Below are positions 17,726 through 26,497 of a stretch of DNA of 64,000 bases, in pieces. Position 1 is the first letter of the stretch, and each line of letters begins with the position of its first letter. The translations under genes were made by a program, and so were the position numbers. The stretch is from a candidate division KSB3 bacterium (lineage in GTDB: Bacteria; Moduliflexota; Moduliflexia; Moduliflexales; Moduliflexaceae), in NCBI GenBank assembly GCA_002748425.1, contig PDSJ01000013.1, forward strand, positions 124,001-188,000, given 5' to 3'. The notes under the pieces were generated by a model. That model had not been told where the DNA came from and made no database searches. It saw only the letters and a list, made by a program, of their open reading frames with translations.

Positions 17726-18556
17726 TTACAGCCCCAGAATCTGTCGAACCGGTGCGAATTCAAAATCACGAATCAAACGGCGCAATTTATCAGCAGTACT
17801 ATGGAGGTTAAGGTAATGACGAAACCTGGTCAAAAGAGGAATATTGGGAATTTTGGGTTGATCCGGGTCAAGTTCCCAAGGGTGAAGATAAATAATAGCC
17901 AACTGCTGCCCGCGATTCAGATGACGAAGGCCCATCTTCAGAACAAAATACGGCAAGAGGCGCATATAGCCGCCACCGGCAATCGGAAAATTCCTGTTGC
18001 CAAACCTCAGCGTCGAAAGTGGAAACTCCTGAATGGATGACCCGTTTTCCCGCTTTACGACATAGGGAAAACGTTCACTGTCCGGAACGCCATAGCGATC
18101 GTGGGTAATTGGAAAAATGCTGGAATCATAGAGGAGATTGTGTGTAATCAGGATGTCAAACGCCCAATACGATTTTTCGATAATAGAATACGTCGGGGCC
18201 CGGTATCCAATGACCTTTGTTCCTGAAAGCGCTTCGAGGATTTCGATAGACTTGACCAGGTCGGCTTCAAATTCTTCCGGGCTCTGTTTATAGACCATGT
18301 GATGGGCATATCCGTGAGAAGCAATTTCATGACCACTGTCCGCAATCTTCCGAATGATGTCAGGAAAGTGTTCGGCAATCCAGCCCAGAATAAAAAACGT
18401 CGCCTTCACATCCTGTTCATCAAGAATATCGAGAATTTTTTGTGTATTTTCACTGACCCGGCAAGGATATTTCAGCCACTCGTCAAAGCTGATGTACTTC
18501 TTGAACGCTTCAACCTGAAAGTAGTCTTCTATATCAAATGTAAGCGCATTAATCAT
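17726..18556 (-). CDS. XrtA-associated polysaccharide deacetylase (TIGR03006-like)
   Basis: A 276-residue NodB-fold deacetylase. ALTFDIEDYFQVEAF at the N-terminus, TFFILGWIAEHFP, the metal-binding SHGYAHH, GYRAPTYSI and the late YLHPWELDPDQP are the conserved blocks of the deacetylase subfamily found in exosortase A (PEP-CTERM) loci. It would remove N-acetyl groups from the exopolysaccharide made by the clusters at 1-7 kb and 38-48 kb. There is no signal peptide, typical for this subfamily. The gene stands apart from the other glycan genes, convergent with the dapA-like pseudogene and followed upstream by a 128-base gap. Confidence 0.9.
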   Translation of the reverse strand: MINALTFDIEDYFQVEAFKKYISFDEWLKYPCRVSENTQKILDILDEQDVKATFFILGWIAEHFPDIIRKIADSGHEIASHGYAHHMVYKQSPEEFEADLVKSIEILEALSGTKVIGYRAPTYSIIEKSYWAFDILITHNLLYDSSIFPITHDRYGVPDSERFPYVVKRENGSSIQEFPLSTLRFGNRNFPIAGGGYMRLLPYFVLKMGLRHLNRGQQLAIIYLHPWELDPDQPKIPNIPLLTRFRHYLNLHSTADKLRRLIRDFEFAPVRQILGL

Positions 18557-18684
18557 CAGAAGCTCTCAATCTCTCGAAAATTATATCATCCTGAAATGAC
18601 ACCATCCATAACTTACAGTATGGAGAGAACAACGGCAAAAGTCAATACAAAAATCCAGGAAAATCCACTTTGCTTTTAAGGGCG

Positions 18685-19614
18685 TTATAAGATCATCTCA
18701 AAACGTTCAGGCGTTGCACGTGGGTGCTCCCTTTCCATATCGAGAACTTCCTGAAGTGCCCGGATAGCAACTTCGAGTTGGTCTTTTGAAGGCGGTTTTG
18801 TTGTAATCCTTTGTAAGGACAGCCCTGGTTTCGTCATCCAGCGTGCCCACATCTTATCCTGGTGTCTGGCTGCAAGACGAATGATCTCATACGACACACC
18901 GGCAATCAAGGGCACAAACACAATACGCGAGAGAAACTTCAGATAAAATGCCGCGTCAGAACGTAACACCGAAAACAGCAGAATGCTGATCATCATCACG
19001 ATCAAGAGAAAATTGGTCCCGCAGCGAGGATGGAACGTACTGTATTTGTCAGCATGTTCAGCAGTCAATTCTTCATTGTTTTCATAGGCAAAAATCGTCT
19101 TATGCTCGGCCCCATGATATTCAAACACGCGGCGGAGCTCCTTAACACGAGAAATACCGAACATATACAGAAGGAAAATACCCAGTCGAATCACTCCGTC
19201 AACAAGGTTGAACAACACAGAACTATGAGTGATATGCGGGAGAACCCCTTCTAAAAGATTGGTCAAAAACAATGGAAGATACACGAACAGAGCAATCCCC
19301 ACCCCAAAAGCAAACACCATCGTGAGCGTTAAAGACAACGGGCTGAGTTCCGTGTCTTCTTCGTCCAGGGATTGATTCGCAGAAAAATTCAACGCCTGAA
19401 TTCCGAGATATAACGCCTGAAATAAGGTAATCACACCTCGAATAATTGGAAGACGCAAAATCTTCGGTCGGACTTCTGGGTCTTTTAAGGTCTCTCTTTT
19501 GACAGAGATTTCACCATTTGGGGTGCGCACAGCTACTGCCAGGGCTGTAGTCGAACGCATCATCACCCCTTCGATCACTGCCTGTCCGCCAACTGTCATT
19601 TTGGAATCCATCAT
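18685..19614 (-). CDS. DUF1385 membrane protein (YqhQ family)
   Basis: A 309-residue protein of the DUF1385/YqhQ family. The N-terminus [14 protein letters not shown] is the signature block. The central region has about four hydrophobic segments, and [26 protein letters not shown] and SYEIIRLAA are further family motifs. Function is not established. In many bacteria the gene sits beside rpmE and prfA; here its ATG overlaps the rpmE stop and rho is next upstream, so rho-rpmE-yqhQ forms a translation-linked block. No prfA follows in the window. Confidence 0.9.
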   Translation of the reverse strand: MMDSKMTVGGQAVIEGVMMRSTTALAVAVRTPNGEISVKRETLKDPEVRPKILRLPIIRGVITLFQALYLGIQALNFSANQSLDEEDTELSPLSLTLTMVFAFGVGIALFVYLPLFLTNLLEGVLPHITHSSVLFNLVDGVIRLGIFLLYMFGISRVKELRRVFEYHGAEHKTIFAYENNEELTAEHADKYSTFHPRCGTNFLLIVMMISILLFSVLRSDAAFYLKFLSRIVFVPLIAGVSYEIIRLAARHQDKMWARWMTKPGLSLQRITTKPPSKDQLEVAIRALQEVLDMEREHPRATPERFEMIL

Positions 19615-19817
19615 GATTTTGACATGCCATATTTTTTCTGGAAACGCTCAACACGGCCGGCAGTATCAACCAATTTTTGTTTTCCGGTAAAGAAGGGATG
19701 ACACTGCGAGCACAACTCGACTTTAATATCTTTTTTGGTCGAACGGGTGTTGATAACATGGCCGCAAGCGCAAGATATCGTTGTTTCCACATAGTTAGGA
19801 TGTACATCTTTTTTCAT
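19611..19817 (-). CDS. rpmE: 50S ribosomal protein L31, zinc-binding type
   Basis: [19 protein letters not shown], then [24 protein letters not shown], is L31 of the zinc-binding form with all four Cys ligands retained (CxC and CxxC). The track begins at a TTG (19829); I use the ATG at 19817, the universal L31 start, giving 68 residues. GAGGAG lies 12 bases upstream, rather far. The stop overlaps the start of the DUF1385 gene. Because the zinc form is present, no Zur-type replacement can be judged from this window. Confidence 0.97.
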   Translation of the reverse strand: MKKDVHPNYVETTISCACGHVINTRSTKKDIKVELCSQCHPFFTGKQKLVDTAGRVERFQKKYGMSKS

Positions 19818-19904
19818 GGCAGAATTCAACTCCTCAAAAAATCATCAAAGAATAGATTATCAGCCCTCAAGGGCACGTTACAAAATGAGTGAAATTCGTA
19901 AATC

Positions 19905-19933
19905 TTTTAGAAAAGCCCTTCACGTACTGTCAA
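19905..19933 (-). promoter_or_regulatory. Possible rpmE promoter
   Basis: On the minus strand a perfect TTGACA (19928-19933) precedes CTAAAA by 17 bases. The -10 is poor, so the call is tentative. A short GCCCT/AGGGC hairpin (19863-19874) lies in the predicted leader. Confidence 0.35.
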
Positions 19934-19940
19934 GATAATT

Positions 19941-21233
19941 TTAGCGATTATTCATCGATTGCAGAAAATCAGTATTACTTTTGGTCTTCTGCAGTTTTTC
20001 CAGCAGCAATTCCATTGCCTCAACCGGATTCAACGAATGCAGCACTTTACGCAGCACCCAGGTCCGGCTGAGTTCCGCATCATCCACCAAGAGCTCTTCT
20101 TTACGCGTTCCGGAACGATCGATATCGATCGCCGGATAGACACGTTTTTCAACAAGACGCCGGTCTAAATGCAGTTCCATATTCCCGGTCCCCTTGAATT
20201 CTTCGAAAATCACATCATCCATCCGACTGCCGGTGTCGATCAGAGCAGTGGCAATAATCGTCAGACTTCCGCCTTCTTCAATGTTTCGGGCCGCTCCGAA
20301 AAAACGTTTCGGTTTCTGCAGCGCATTGGCATCAAGGCCGCCGGTCAGAATCTTGCCGCTCGGTGGTGTCACAGTATTATACGCGCGAGCCAAACGGGTG
20401 ATACTATCCAGGAGCACGACCACATCGCGTTTGTGCTCGACAAGGCGTTTGGCCTTTTGAATGACCATTTCCGCGACCTGAACGTGGCGCTGCGGCGGTT
20501 CGTCAAAGGTTGAACTAATCACTTCGCCATTCACCGAACGCTGCATATCGGTCACTTCCTCCGGGCGTTCATCAATCAATAAAACAATTAACACGACTTC
20601 AGGATGATTCGTCGTGATACTGTTGGCCAATTGTTGCAACAGTACGGTTTTTCCGGTCCTTGGCGGAGCCACGATCAGGCCGCGCTGGCCTTTTCCGATT
20701 GGAGTACTAAGATCCATCACCCTTGTCGACAGCTCAGTGGGATCATGCTCGAGCAATAAGCGCTCGTTCGGATGCAGTGGAGTCAAGTTATCAAACAAGA
20801 CTTTATTTTTGGCTTGTTCCGGATCTTCAAAGTTAATCGCCTCAACCTTTAACAAGGCAAAATAGCGTTCGTTCTCTTTTGGGGGGCGTACCTGGCCCGA
20901 CACGGTATCACCTGTTTGTAAACTGAACTTTCTGATCTGAGACGGAGAAATATAAATATCATCAGGACTTGGCAGGTAATTATAATTCGGTGCCCGGAGA
21001 AAGCCAAAGCCATCCGGTAAAGTTTCTAAAACACCTTCAGAAAAAATGAGGCCGCTTCGCTCAGTCTGGGCCTGCAGAAGCTTGAAAATCAGTTCCTGTT
21101 TTCGCAGTCCGCTGACGCCCGTCACCCCCAAATCTCTCCCCAAAGCCACAAGTTCTCCCATATTGCGACGCTGCAAATCGGCAATATTCAAATACTGATT
21201 TTTGCCCCCTTTAGACTTATTTTCTCCACCCAT
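19941..21233 (-). CDS. rho: Transcription termination factor Rho
   Basis: Rho is the hexameric RNA-dependent ATPase that ends transcription of untranslated RNA. The chosen start (21233) gives 430 residues. The N-terminal Rho-N helical domain has [18 protein letters not shown], the RNA-binding cold-shock domain has [22 protein letters not shown], and the ATPase domain has the Walker A loop [15 protein letters not shown], the [12 protein letters not shown] block and the Q/R-loop region [21 protein letters not shown]. The track begins 40 codons earlier in unconserved sequence; [16 protein letters not shown] has GAGGAG 12 bases ahead and fits better. It heads the rho-rpmE-yqhQ run. Confidence 0.97.
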   Translation of the reverse strand: MGGENKSKGGKNQYLNIADLQRRNMGELVALGRDLGVTGVSGLRKQELIFKLLQAQTERSGLIFSEGVLETLPDGFGFLRAPNYNYLPSPDDIYISPSQIRKFSLQTGDTVSGQVRPPKENERYFALLKVEAINFEDPEQAKNKVLFDNLTPLHPNERLLLEHDPTELSTRVMDLSTPIGKGQRGLIVAPPRTGKTVLLQQLANSITTNHPEVVLIVLLIDERPEEVTDMQRSVNGEVISSTFDEPPQRHVQVAEMVIQKAKRLVEHKRDVVVLLDSITRLARAYNTVTPPSGKILTGGLDANALQKPKRFFGAARNIEEGGSLTIIATALIDTGSRMDDVIFEEFKGTGNMELHLDRRLVEKRVYPAIDIDRSGTRKEELLVDDAELSRTWVLRKVLHSLNPVEAMELLLEKLQKTKSNTDFLQSMNNR

Positions 21234-21899
21234 AGCTGCTATACTCTCCTCACTACAGACACATCGCCTAGACGTATCTCCCGAATAATGATGCGTCTTC
21301 AGAGTCACCGCAATCCGGATAACACTGAAGCACAAAGAAATCGAAGACATCATGTCACATGATGCTTGTCTGCAATAATCAAGTACTCTGTACGTGTAAT
21401 AATGTTATGTGATTGATGAATATTGTCTGTTTATACTGACCAGAAACAACTTCATATACGAAGCTGTTGATATGAACAAGTTTGCAATGCGCTTTCGAGA
21501 ACCACACGGGATGCCAACAACGGAACCTTCTCTGAGGCGAGACTCGTCATACACAAAACTTTTCGATGCGGAAATGCGCGAAGTGTTAAGTCTCAGAAAG
21601 GAATTGATTGGTAGAATCGAAGCAACCTGAATATGTTTTATTCCACGTTTTGTATAATGTTGGACATAATAAATATTATTTTCGTTCTCTGTCAAGAATT
21701 TTTCATAAAAAATTTCTCAATTAATACATTAGGCTTCAAGCTCACCTGTCATGATAAAAGAAAACTTGAGAAAAATTCTGTTCGGAGACAGCGAAGAAGC
21801 AGGCAGTTGGATACTTTGGCAATCTTTTCTGTTGACAGAAACTCTTCTCCTTTGTACATTCAAAGCTCAGAACAGTAAGCTAATGAGTACCTCCAGCCA
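21234..21899. other. Intergenic region between rho and the RluD-like gene
   Basis: This 666-base AT-rich region contains the rho leader and a 17-base palindrome listed separately. Two short overlapping ORFs (21409-21630 plus, 21405-21695 minus) match nothing I know, and I do not support either as a gene. Promoters for the two divergent genes must lie here, but none is clear. Confidence 0.4.
21348..21364. repeat. Perfect palindrome upstream of rho
   Basis: CATCATGT-C-ACATGATG is a perfect inverted repeat with a single central base, 115-131 bases before the rho start codon. Its compact form suits a DNA-binding dimer or a small leader hairpin. The regulator is unknown. Confidence 0.55.
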
Positions 21900-22883
21900 G
21901 TGAGCAGGAATATGCCGGGAGAATGTCATACATTTACTATAGACCGGGAGCAGATACAGAGCGACCAAAGGACATCTTCATTGCGGCTCGATCTTTTTCT
22001 CCAGGCTCAGGAGGCTTTTTCATACTCTCGGTCCTCCATTCGCCGCTTGATTCTTGCTGGAGCTGTCACGGTCAATGGACGGAAGGTCAAGCCCGGATAT
22101 TCACTCAAAGAGCGTGATACGGTGCACATGATGACCCCGGAACTTCGCCCTCTGGAACTAAGAGCTGAGGCCATTCCACTGGATATTGTGTTCGAAGACG
22201 ATGATGTGCTGGTCCTGAATAAAGCGGTCGGCATGGTAGTGCACCCAGGTCCAGGGCATGCCTCGGGAACACTGGTTCACGCGCTCTTATATCACTGTCG
22301 GCAGGACTTGTCCGGCATTGGAGGCGTACAGCGCCCCGGTATTGTCCATCGTCTGGATCGTGACACTTCGGGGGTCATGCTGGTCGCTAAGACCGATGCC
22401 GCGCATGTCAGTCTCTCGGAACAATTGAAAAGCAGAACTCTCAGCCGGGTCTATACGGCGATCACACATGGATGTTTTCGGGCCATGCAGGGACGCATTG
22501 ACGCTGGAATCGGCCGTCATCATAAAGATCGCAAAAAAATGGCTGTGGATCATGTGCGTGGGCGCAAAGCTCTTTCCAGCTATCGGGTCCTCGAACAGTT
22601 CAAGCGATACAGCGTTCTCCACGTGCAGCTCCAGACCGGACGAACGCATCAGATCCGGGTGCATATGAAACACGTTCAACATCCGATTGTCGGTGATCCG
22701 GTCTACGGCAACCGGTCCTTGAATAATTTCAATATGACCCGGCAGGCATTACACGCTCACACGATTTGCTTCATTCATCCATCGAGCGGCGAGGAGATGA
22801 GCTACACGACGCCACTGCCGAATGACATGCAAAGGCTGCTGGAAACTCTCCGAAAACGAGAGCCGAGTACGGCAAAACACTAA
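21900..22883 (+). CDS. RluA/RluD-family 23S rRNA pseudouridine synthase
   Basis: A 327-residue pseudouridine synthase that modifies uridines in 23S rRNA. An S4 RNA-binding domain (about residues 25-85, SSIRRLILAGAVTVNGRKVKPGY) precedes the catalytic domain with VVHPGPGH and the signature GIVHRLDRDTSG, whose Asp is the nucleophile; LQTGRTHQIRVHM follows. The order matches RluD, but RluC cannot be excluded. The track uses GTG at 21900; ATG at 21912 is an alternative and neither has a good Shine-Dalgarno. It ends 74 bases before the CheW-like gene, so the hydrogenase-like genes downstream may be transcribed from its promoter. Confidence 0.92.
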   Translation: MSRNMPGECHTFTIDREQIQSDQRTSSLRLDLFLQAQEAFSYSRSSIRRLILAGAVTVNGRKVKPGYSLKERDTVHMMTPELRPLELRAEAIPLDIVFEDDDVLVLNKAVGMVVHPGPGHASGTLVHALLYHCRQDLSGIGGVQRPGIVHRLDRDTSGVMLVAKTDAAHVSLSEQLKSRTLSRVYTAITHGCFRAMQGRIDAGIGRHHKDRKKMAVDHVRGRKALSSYRVLEQFKRYSVLHVQLQTGRTHQIRVHMKHVQHPIVGDPVYGNRSLNNFNMTRQALHAHTICFIHPSSGEEMSYTTPLPNDMQRLLETLRKREPSTAKH

Positions 22884-22957
22884 ATTCCCCCTCTGCTCCC
22901 GATCTCTATGACACGAGTCTGGAGCGACGTCGAGGGTGGGCATCAGGAAACAAACGT

Positions 22958-24511
22958 ATGGCAGACGTTGGCATGATTAAATTTCAGATCAGCAATATCC
23001 ATTTCGGGATATTCTCCGATCAGATCGTAGAAATCACCCGCTTAGGGGATGTTCGCACGATCCCGCATCCCCTGCCTTATGTTGTCGGCCTGGCAGCGCT
23101 CCGAAATGACCTTGTGACGATTGTCGACTTCGAAAAACGTCTCGGCCTATCGCCCCTCCCCCACAAGCGTGGGACGACGATGATCGCCGTACGACTCTCC
23201 TTCGGTATAATCGGCCTGCTTGTGCAATCTCTTTCCAATTTTGTGCGCATTCCAAAGGAAAAAATTCTGCCCCCATTCTCGGTTGCTGGGCTGCCGGATC
23301 ATGTCTTACAAGGGGTCTTGGGAGTTGATGAAGATATCCTGCTCATTCCGGATTTTGATAACATCTTGTCCTCATATGTTCCTCTGCGACTTTCATCAAT
23401 CACTCCCTCGGAAAAAACCGCCTTTCACTATCGCTCAATCCCAGGAGCGATCGGCAGAACCCTTGAGAACACTCTCAGCACTCAGGGCTATCTTGATGAA
23501 GACACCATTCTCAAATTACCGTGTTCCATGAGTCTGCCCTCCATACAGGTACACAAATTTATCAGCTATTATCCTGATTTTCAGCCTCGGACCAAAACAC
23601 TTGCCCGGCAGAACAGTCCGGCAGGACCACAGCAGCCCGCGACAAAAGCCGGCGATGAAAGTTATTCTTCACTCTTCAAACGACTGGAACGCCTCCAGCA
23701 ACAGGTGTATACCCGGTCGTCTGTACCGAAGAGTCTCTCAGGGGTCTCTTTCAACAAATCGTACAAGATGTACCAGGCTTTTGAAGAGTTCTCTCGACTT
23801 TCCCAACCTGATGAACAAGCGCCACAATCGTCTCAGCGCCTCGTTTCGGAACGCGAACTCGGTCGTTATCTTTCCAGAACCCTTCGAGTTGCTCCGGTAC
23901 AGCTCTCTAAATATGTGAGTTTCCATTCCCCCTCTTCGGCGACAGGAGCAGAGTACCCCTCTCCGCGCCGATTTTTTGCCCGTCTCCGCCGTGAACGCCG
24001 CCGTACAGAGCAACGGCTGGATATCAATCAACGAGTAAACGAACTGGTGCGGCAGCCGCGAGGCTCACTCACCGACCTATTGCAACAGCTCGCGCAGGAA
24101 GGCGCTAGCATCGGGAAAAAGACTCTATGCCGCATTGCTAAGTACTATCACGTATCGCAGATGACCATCGCGCGTCTGGCAGGGAACTTTCCTGAGTTAC
24201 AGTTTGACCTCACCGGACAGGAGAAAGAAATTTTTCACCCGGCAGAAAGCAAAAACACGAGTTGCGTTCAAGTCCTCGACAACGCTGAAGGGAAACAACC
24301 GGCTCTCGATCTTGAAAGATACCGGGACCTGAAGCCATACATGCTCCGTTTCCGGGCTGACACTGCGAACCTGAACGCCTGTCTTCGATACCTTGCTGAA
24401 CGCGCCATGCTGGACGACAATCGCGCCATCCGGTATACTGCGTTCCAGCTCCGTACGGCAACCTGTCTTCTCAATAAGCTGAGAACATATTATCAATTCA
24501 GTGAACGATAA
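22958..24511 (+). CDS. CheW-domain protein with NuoE-like helical C-terminus
   Basis: A 517-residue soluble protein. Residues about 5-150 are a CheW domain: IHFGIFSDQIVEITRL, then GLAALRNDLVTIVDFEKRLGL and IGLLVQSLSNFVRIP match the conserved strands. CheW links receptors to the CheA kinase. The middle (about 200-365) is charged, proline-rich and probably disordered. Residues about 369-420 (SLTDLLQQLAQEGASIGKKTL, then IAKYYHVSQMTIARLAG) resemble the helical bundle that opens NuoE/HndA, but the thioredoxin-like [2Fe-2S] domain that should follow is absent; a different helical tail replaces it. The NuoF-like gene starts 17 bases downstream. CheW is firm; NuoE resemblance is a by-eye call supported by the gene order. 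Confidence 0.7.
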   Translation: MADVGMIKFQISNIHFGIFSDQIVEITRLGDVRTIPHPLPYVVGLAALRNDLVTIVDFEKRLGLSPLPHKRGTTMIAVRLSFGIIGLLVQSLSNFVRIPKEKILPPFSVAGLPDHVLQGVLGVDEDILLIPDFDNILSSYVPLRLSSITPSEKTAFHYRSIPGAIGRTLENTLSTQGYLDEDTILKLPCSMSLPSIQVHKFISYYPDFQPRTKTLARQNSPAGPQQPATKAGDESYSSLFKRLERLQQQVYTRSSVPKSLSGVSFNKSYKMYQAFEEFSRLSQPDEQAPQSSQRLVSERELGRYLSRTLRVAPVQLSKYVSFHSPSSATGAEYPSPRRFFARLRRERRRTEQRLDINQRVNELVRQPRGSLTDLLQQLAQEGASIGKKTLCRIAKYYHVSQMTIARLAGNFPELQFDLTGQEKEIFHPAESKNTSCVQVLDNAEGKQPALDLERYRDLKPYMLRFRADTANLNACLRYLAERAMLDDNRAIRYTAFQLRTATCLLNKLRTYYQFSER

Positions 24512-24528
24512 TTGCCCAGAAGCGTGAG

Positions 24529-26424
24529 GTGTTGCCATGCGCCTCTCGCAGTCTGACAATCATCATTCTGCCGTTCATGAACAGACTGACCGACAAGTGT
24601 TGTTCGAAATGTATTGACAGCGAATTCCAACGCTGTCCAAAAGTGACGGAGTGTCTGGTTCAACGGCCGCTGCCAGAATGTCATGAAGATGACGAATGCA
24701 GCGCAAAGCGCAGTGAGCTCATTCACCACATTCGCTACGGAAATGGGATTCTGCTGAAGCTCACCGTCGCAAGCTCCTGTGAAGATATTAACACAGGAGA
24801 AATTGTGAACACGATCTTTATGGAAGTGCAGCGTCGGAAATTGTCTCATGTCAGCCTGACCATTACTGGCGGACTGGGGAATTTTGCAGACGCTCCATTC
24901 TTATCGATCTCCTCTGCCAAAAGCCCTACAGTTATCTACGCAAAGGTTCATAAGGGGATGATTTCCAGAATTGTCTCCGAACACCTCGAACAAGGCCGGA
25001 TAATTAAGGAGTGGTGTCTCGGACAAGTGACGGGCGATAATAATACGCCGCTGGATTCGATCCCGGTGATGCAGTATCTCGAATTTTTCCGGCACCAGAA
25101 CCTTCGTATTTCGAAACGCTGCGGATTGATCGATCCTGGAAACCTGAACGAATATTTTCTGGAAGAAGGATTCCTTGCGCTGTCAAAAGCTGTGAACCGC
25201 ATGACGCCCGATGAATTACTCGATCTGATTAATGTGTCCCGGTTGCGTGGACGAGGAAAACATGGTGAGCTGGTCAAAAAAAAATGGATGCGTATGCTTT
25301 CGGACAATGAAAGGGACGCTGAGCGGCTTCCCTCTGATCACTCAGCAGACAGTTGTCACAAATATGTCATTTGTAATGCCCATGAGGCCTATGAAGCCTC
25401 GATCAAAGATCGCAATTTCCTCGAAAGCGATCCTTTCGCGCTTATTGAAGGAATGGCGCTGGCAGCGTATGCAGTCAGAGCGGACAAGGGAATAATCTAT
25501 ATCCATCCTTCATACGAGCTGGCGCTCCAGCGGCTGCAAAGCGCACTCAGTCAGGCAAAAGACAACAACTATCTTGGACAGAACATTTTAGGAAGTGGCT
25601 TTTCGTTTGATATAGAGCTTCGACGAGCTCCGTCCGGCTATCTGGCCGGCCAACCGACAGCGCTTGTCTCCTTTCTGGAGGGCGATGTCGGAACACGCAG
25701 CATTCCGCCTTATCTTGAGAAAACAGGTCTATGGGGCCGACCGACCCTGATTCATCATGTTGAGACCTTTTTAAACCTCCCCCTGCTCGTTCAACACGAT
25801 TTCAGCTGGTTTAGTTCAACCGGCACGACCGAAAACCCGGGCACGAAATGCCTGACGCTCACTGGTGCGGTTCAACGCCCGGGCATTATTGAACTTCCTC
25901 TGGGGACGCTTCTCAAGGAGATTGTCTATGAAATCGGCGGGGGCGAGCTTCCTGGAGAACGTATCAAGGCCTTACATATCGGAGGACCGTCAGGAGGCTA
26001 CGTCTCGACACAGCAATTTGATACAGCTTTCGAACATGATGCACTCCGGCAAGTCAACGTCCAGATGGGAACCAGTACGATTGAGGTCTTGACGTATTCA
26101 AGCTGTCTCCTGAACCGTGTCAGTCAACACTTTCTGGCGACAAGCCGGGAGTTATGCGGCCAGTGTACGGCAGGGCGTGAGGGCATCTTCCAAATCGCGC
26201 GCATTTTACAATACATTCGGGAAGGCCGGGATGTACCAGGCTGCCGCCGCAACTGGTCTGACGTGCATCTGCTGTTACAGGAATTAGTTGAATACGTGTG
26301 GACAACGAGCCTCTGCACATTCTGTAAAGATGCGTGTTTGAGCCTGACCAGTTCGCAAAAATACTTTCAAAAAGAGTATGAAGAGCATCTGCAAAAACGC
26401 TGCAGCGCAGGAGTGTGCTTCTGA
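24529..26424 (+). CDS. Degenerate NuoF/HndC-like protein
   Basis: A 631-residue NuoF/HndC homologue. A Cys-rich head (KCCSKCIDSEFQRCPKV) is followed by a thioredoxin-like domain (about 70-165) where the [2Fe-2S] GCxGxC motif has become GGLGNF, then the FMN/NADH domain, the SLBB region (GGPSGGYVSTQ) and the C-terminal cluster domain. Key sites have decayed: GRGGAGFPTGLKW is GRGKHGELVKKKW (near 240), CNADEGDPG is CNAHEAYEA (near 283), and the N3-cluster CGxCxPCR is CGQCTAGR (near 544), losing one Cys ligand. Overall fold features (DPFALIEGMALAAYAV, GLWGRPTLIHHVETF) remain. It is probably not an NADH dehydrogenase. The GTG start is uncertain: GAGG stands 7 bases before an ATG at 24537 in another frame that stops after 26 codons. 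Confidence 0.8.
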   Translation: MLPCASRSLTIIILPFMNRLTDKCCSKCIDSEFQRCPKVTECLVQRPLPECHEDDECSAKRSELIHHIRYGNGILLKLTVASSCEDINTGEIVNTIFMEVQRRKLSHVSLTITGGLGNFADAPFLSISSAKSPTVIYAKVHKGMISRIVSEHLEQGRIIKEWCLGQVTGDNNTPLDSIPVMQYLEFFRHQNLRISKRCGLIDPGNLNEYFLEEGFLALSKAVNRMTPDELLDLINVSRLRGRGKHGELVKKKWMRMLSDNERDAERLPSDHSADSCHKYVICNAHEAYEASIKDRNFLESDPFALIEGMALAAYAVRADKGIIYIHPSYELALQRLQSALSQAKDNNYLGQNILGSGFSFDIELRRAPSGYLAGQPTALVSFLEGDVGTRSIPPYLEKTGLWGRPTLIHHVETFLNLPLLVQHDFSWFSSTGTTENPGTKCLTLTGAVQRPGIIELPLGTLLKEIVYEIGGGELPGERIKALHIGGPSGGYVSTQQFDTAFEHDALRQVNVQMGTSTIEVLTYSSCLLNRVSQHFLATSRELCGQCTAGREGIFQIARILQYIREGRDVPGCRRNWSDVHLLLQELVEYVWTTSLCTFCKDACLSLTSSQKYFQKEYEEHLQKRCSAGVCF

Positions 26425-26497
26425 TTGACACGTTAGGGAGTGTCGGATCTGGGAACGTGATCAAATCCGGCCCTTCTTAAAGCGCCAATCCTACTTT

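Noticed and set aside
21405-21695. Overlapping short ORFs on both strands (73 and 96 codons) between rho and the RluD-like gene
   Set aside because: No recognisable family, no Shine-Dalgarno, and both strands are open over the same bases, typical of chance ORFs in a control region.
24537-24617. 26-codon ORF with a well-placed GAGG ahead of the NuoF-like gene
   Set aside because: Could be a leader peptide or the remains of a start before a frameshift, but there is no way to choose from one sequence; mentioned in the NuoF-like entry only.
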